Source: an uncultured Bacteroidota bacterium (GTDB lineage: Bacteria > Bacteroidota > Bacteroidia > Chitinophagales > Saprospiraceae). Taken from it: a DNA stretch of 6,462 bases. Below are positions 4,892 to 6,462 of the stretch, one piece after another. Made by a program: the position numbers and the translations under genes. The notes below the pieces were generated by a model. That model was not told the origin of the DNA, searched no databases, and saw nothing but the letters and a program-made list of their open reading frames with translations. Numbering within the stretch: position 1 is the first letter of the stretch; every line of letters begins with the position of its first letter. Location: the NCBI GenBank assembly GCA_937926185.1, contig CALEYM010000365.1, positions 1-6,462 on the forward strand. Reading direction: 5' to 3'.

Positions 4892-6462
4892 ATGTACCCA
4901 TACTGTCTTTCTGCAATACGAACCCTGTCGTTGTTCTTCGTCTGTTGCCCGGCCCTGTCCGGTCAAATGCCTTTTGAGCGGACAGGGCAGGTATTCCTGA
5001 CGGTATTTGGCAGCAGCGACATGCTGGAATTCAGGGTTGATGCGGGCAATGTGTTGCAAACCGATCCCCTGGGCCCTCCGCCGGCGGGCGGATTAGAGGC
5101 CATTGGGTTCCGCAAAACGGATAACCTGTTGTACGGGATCAATCCGGGGAACAACCACCTGTTCCAAATCGACCGGAACGGGGCGTTAAAGGACCTCGGC
5201 AAGGCCGGCCTGGACGATGCGCTGTTTTATGTTGCCGGCGATGTCGCTCCCGACGGCAAATCGCTCGTGAGCATCGGCTCCGCCTTTGCCGGCCCGGATG
5301 CGCATCTGGCCACAACCAAGCTCGATGGAGGCAATTTTGTTACCCAATTCGTGCCAATGAGCGGCAGCAGTTACATGCGGGATATTGCCTTCGACCCCAA
5401 CAAAGGCGTACTCTATGGCTACGATGGAATGAACCGGAAGATCGTCACCATCAACCCGAACACGGGCGCGAGCACCCCCCTTGCCGCCATTGGAACTATA
5501 AACAACATTTTCGGCTTGTATTTCGATGCTTTCGGCGACCTGTACGCCTACGGCAGCACACAATACGGCGTTGTGGACGCTTTATTCCGTATAGATAAAA
5601 CGACCGGCAAGGAAACGCTGCTGGCGACCGGGCCGGCCATGGGCGTAACGGACGCTGCATCCTGCCCCTTTTCAGTCGGCTTCAAAAACACCATTGAACC
5701 CACCACCGTGCTTCCCTGCAGCGAACTGACCTCTACCTACACCATCGCCAACAACAGTGAACAGCCCCTGCCCGGCGTCAGCTTCGAACACCGCTTACCG
5801 CCGGGATTCTATTACGCCGGCGTCCTGCAAAACCCTTTTGGCGCGCCGGTAGATACGCTCAGTGTGCCAGGCGCGCTGACTTTGAAAAATTTCACCCTGC
5901 AGCCCGGCATACGGCAATTAACGGTGAAAATCACAGCGGGTGACATCCCCAAGGGCGTGTACAGAAGCCAGGCTGTGCTGAAGAACCTGCCCGCCCTCTT
6001 TGGATCAAACCGATTGTCGGACAATACTGCTACGGCGGGTTTCTCCGATAGTTCTTTTACCCGTATAAACCGCTTCGACGAAGACACCCTGTTTTATAAC
6101 TGGTTTATTTGTCATGGAGAAACTGTTGAGTTGAACGCTGCCGCGTATGGAGGCAATGTACAATGGAATAACGGATCGACCGAAACCGTGTTCAAAGTAA
6201 CGAAAGGCGGCACGTATGTCATGGAAGCGGGTAACGCCTGCGAGTCCATAGTAGTGCGGCACGACGTTACCTCGGCTTCCTGCCCTTTCACCATTGCTGT
6301 GGCTCATTTGTTTGTACCCGACACTATTTTTCCGTGCAGCGAAGCTATTTTCAGGTTTATCGTCAGGAATGACTCCGGCGAACCCCGTTTTAACGTCTCT
6401 TTTGCCTATACTTTGCCTGCCGGTTTTACTTTTAAAAAAATAGTAAAAAACCCGTTTGGCGG
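4892..6462 (+). CDS. Secreted multidomain protein, DUF6923-like propeller plus repeated modules (3' end missing)
   Basis: Partial gene; 523 codons are visible and it remains open at the right edge. The ATG at 4892 begins a signal peptide with a hydrophobic core and a likely signal peptidase I site near ALSGQ (residues 21-25). An AAAAAGG stretch lies about 11 nt upstream. Residues about 30-255 form a beta-propeller resembling DUF6923, with LLYGINPGNNHLFQID, AGDVAPDG, RDIAFDPNKGVLYGYD and a final LFRIDKTTGKETLLATG strand. Module 1 (257-318, starting SCPF, ending NPFGA) continues into a DUF11-like beta-rich stretch to about 400. An Ig-like domain follows at about 405-460, with the common Bacteroidota pattern C-x-G-x-T/V-V-x-L ... 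W-x-x-G-S-T-E ... GGTYVMEAGNAC. A second copy of module 1 starts at 463 and is cut off. Such proteins are usually large, secreted and often end in a type IX secretion or gliding-motility C-terminal domain; that end is not in the window. Likely cell-surface adhesion or structure. No clear promoter is seen between the terminator and this start. Confidence 0.85.
   Translation, partial: MYPYCLSAIRTLSLFFVCCPALSGQMPFERTGQVFLTVFGSSDMLEFRVDAGNVLQTDPLGPPPAGGLEAIGFRKTDNLLYGINPGNNHLFQIDRNGALKDLGKAGLDDALFYVAGDVAPDGKSLVSIGSAFAGPDAHLATTKLDGGNFVTQFVPMSGSSYMRDIAFDPNKGVLYGYDGMNRKIVTINPNTGASTPLAAIGTINNIFGLYFDAFGDLYAYGSTQYGVVDALFRIDKTTGKETLLATGPAMGVTDAASCPFSVGFKNTIEPTTVLPCSELTSTYTIANNSEQPLPGVSFEHRLPPGFYYAGVLQNPFGAPVDTLSVPGALTLKNFTLQPGIRQLTVKITAGDIPKGVYRSQAVLKNLPALFGSNRLSDNTATAGFSDSSFTRINRFDEDTLFYNWFICHGETVELNAAAYGGNVQWNNGSTETVFKVTKGGTYVMEAGNACESIVVRHDVTSASCPFTIAVAHLFVPDTIFPCSEAIFRFIVRNDSGEPRFNVSFAYTLPAGFTFKKIVKNPFG
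5660..5845 (+). repeat. First copy of SCPF...NPFG module in the secreted protein
   Basis: Residues 257-318. Aligned without gaps to the copy starting at 6278, I count 24 identical residues of 62. Shared landmarks are SCPF, PCSE, N-x-S-x-x-P, VSF, LP-x-GF and NPFG. Each copy has two Cys (258 and 276 here) that could form a disulfide after export. DNA similarity is low, so the duplication is old. Confidence 0.8.
6278..6462 (+). repeat. Second copy of SCPF...NPFG module, truncated by the window edge
   Basis: Residues 463 onward, with Cys464 and Cys482 in the same places as Cys258 and Cys276 of the first copy. The repeat period is 206 residues and includes the DUF11-like stretch and the Ig-like domain, so the full repeating unit is probably module, beta-rich stretch and Ig domain. 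More copies may follow beyond the edge. Confidence 0.75.

Noticed and set aside
5186..5563. Minus-strand frame of 125 codons opposite the secreted protein
   Set aside because: The plus-strand frame here is continuous with a signal peptide and propeller motifs; the antisense frame has no features of its own.

Overview
The window looks like a piece of a Bacteroidota chromosome, most likely a Saprospiria- or Chitinophagia-like lineage. The evidence is a two-propeller VCBS/ASPIC lipoprotein of a type abundant in that phylum, a secreted multidomain protein with a Bacteroidota-style Cys-containing Ig-like module, TAnnTTTG promoter boxes, and start codons preceded by A-rich sequence instead of a Shine-Dalgarno site. 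The genus assignment is inference only.

Layout. Positions 1-394 contain no gene I can support, only short repeats and palindromes. Positions 395-3736 (minus strand) encode a complete 1113-residue lipoprotein built from two calcium-loop beta-propellers with an ASPIC/UnbV domain between them. An 82-bp AT-rich divergent intergenic region (3737-3818) follows. Positions 3819-4790 (plus strand) encode a 323-residue Rpn/YhgA-like PD-(D/E)XK nuclease whose C-terminal part carries five in-frame IEGK repeats. A 16-bp-stem intrinsic terminator (4812-4856) closes that gene. From 4892 a third gene runs off the right edge. It encodes a secreted protein with a DUF6923-like beta-propeller, a repeated adhesion-like module and an Ig-like domain.

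How the parts relate. The two outer genes encode envelope or secreted proteins and probably concern surface binding. The rpn gene is an independent single-gene unit with its own promoter box and terminator, and no evident functional tie to either neighbour. It is the most interesting part of the window. Published work on Rpn proteins describes phage-defence toxin-antitoxin pairs encoded as genes within genes: a separately translated C-terminal fragment (RpnS) blocks the full-length nuclease (RpnL), and a helix of four-residue repeats varies in number between strains. This gene shows each expected sign: a catalytic D...ExK core, a Met240 internal start after an A-rich leader, a perfect TAnnTTTG box inside the gene upstream of that start, and a near-perfect 12-bp tandem repeat encoding IEGK. 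The internal antitoxin here is a prediction from sequence, not a demonstrated product.
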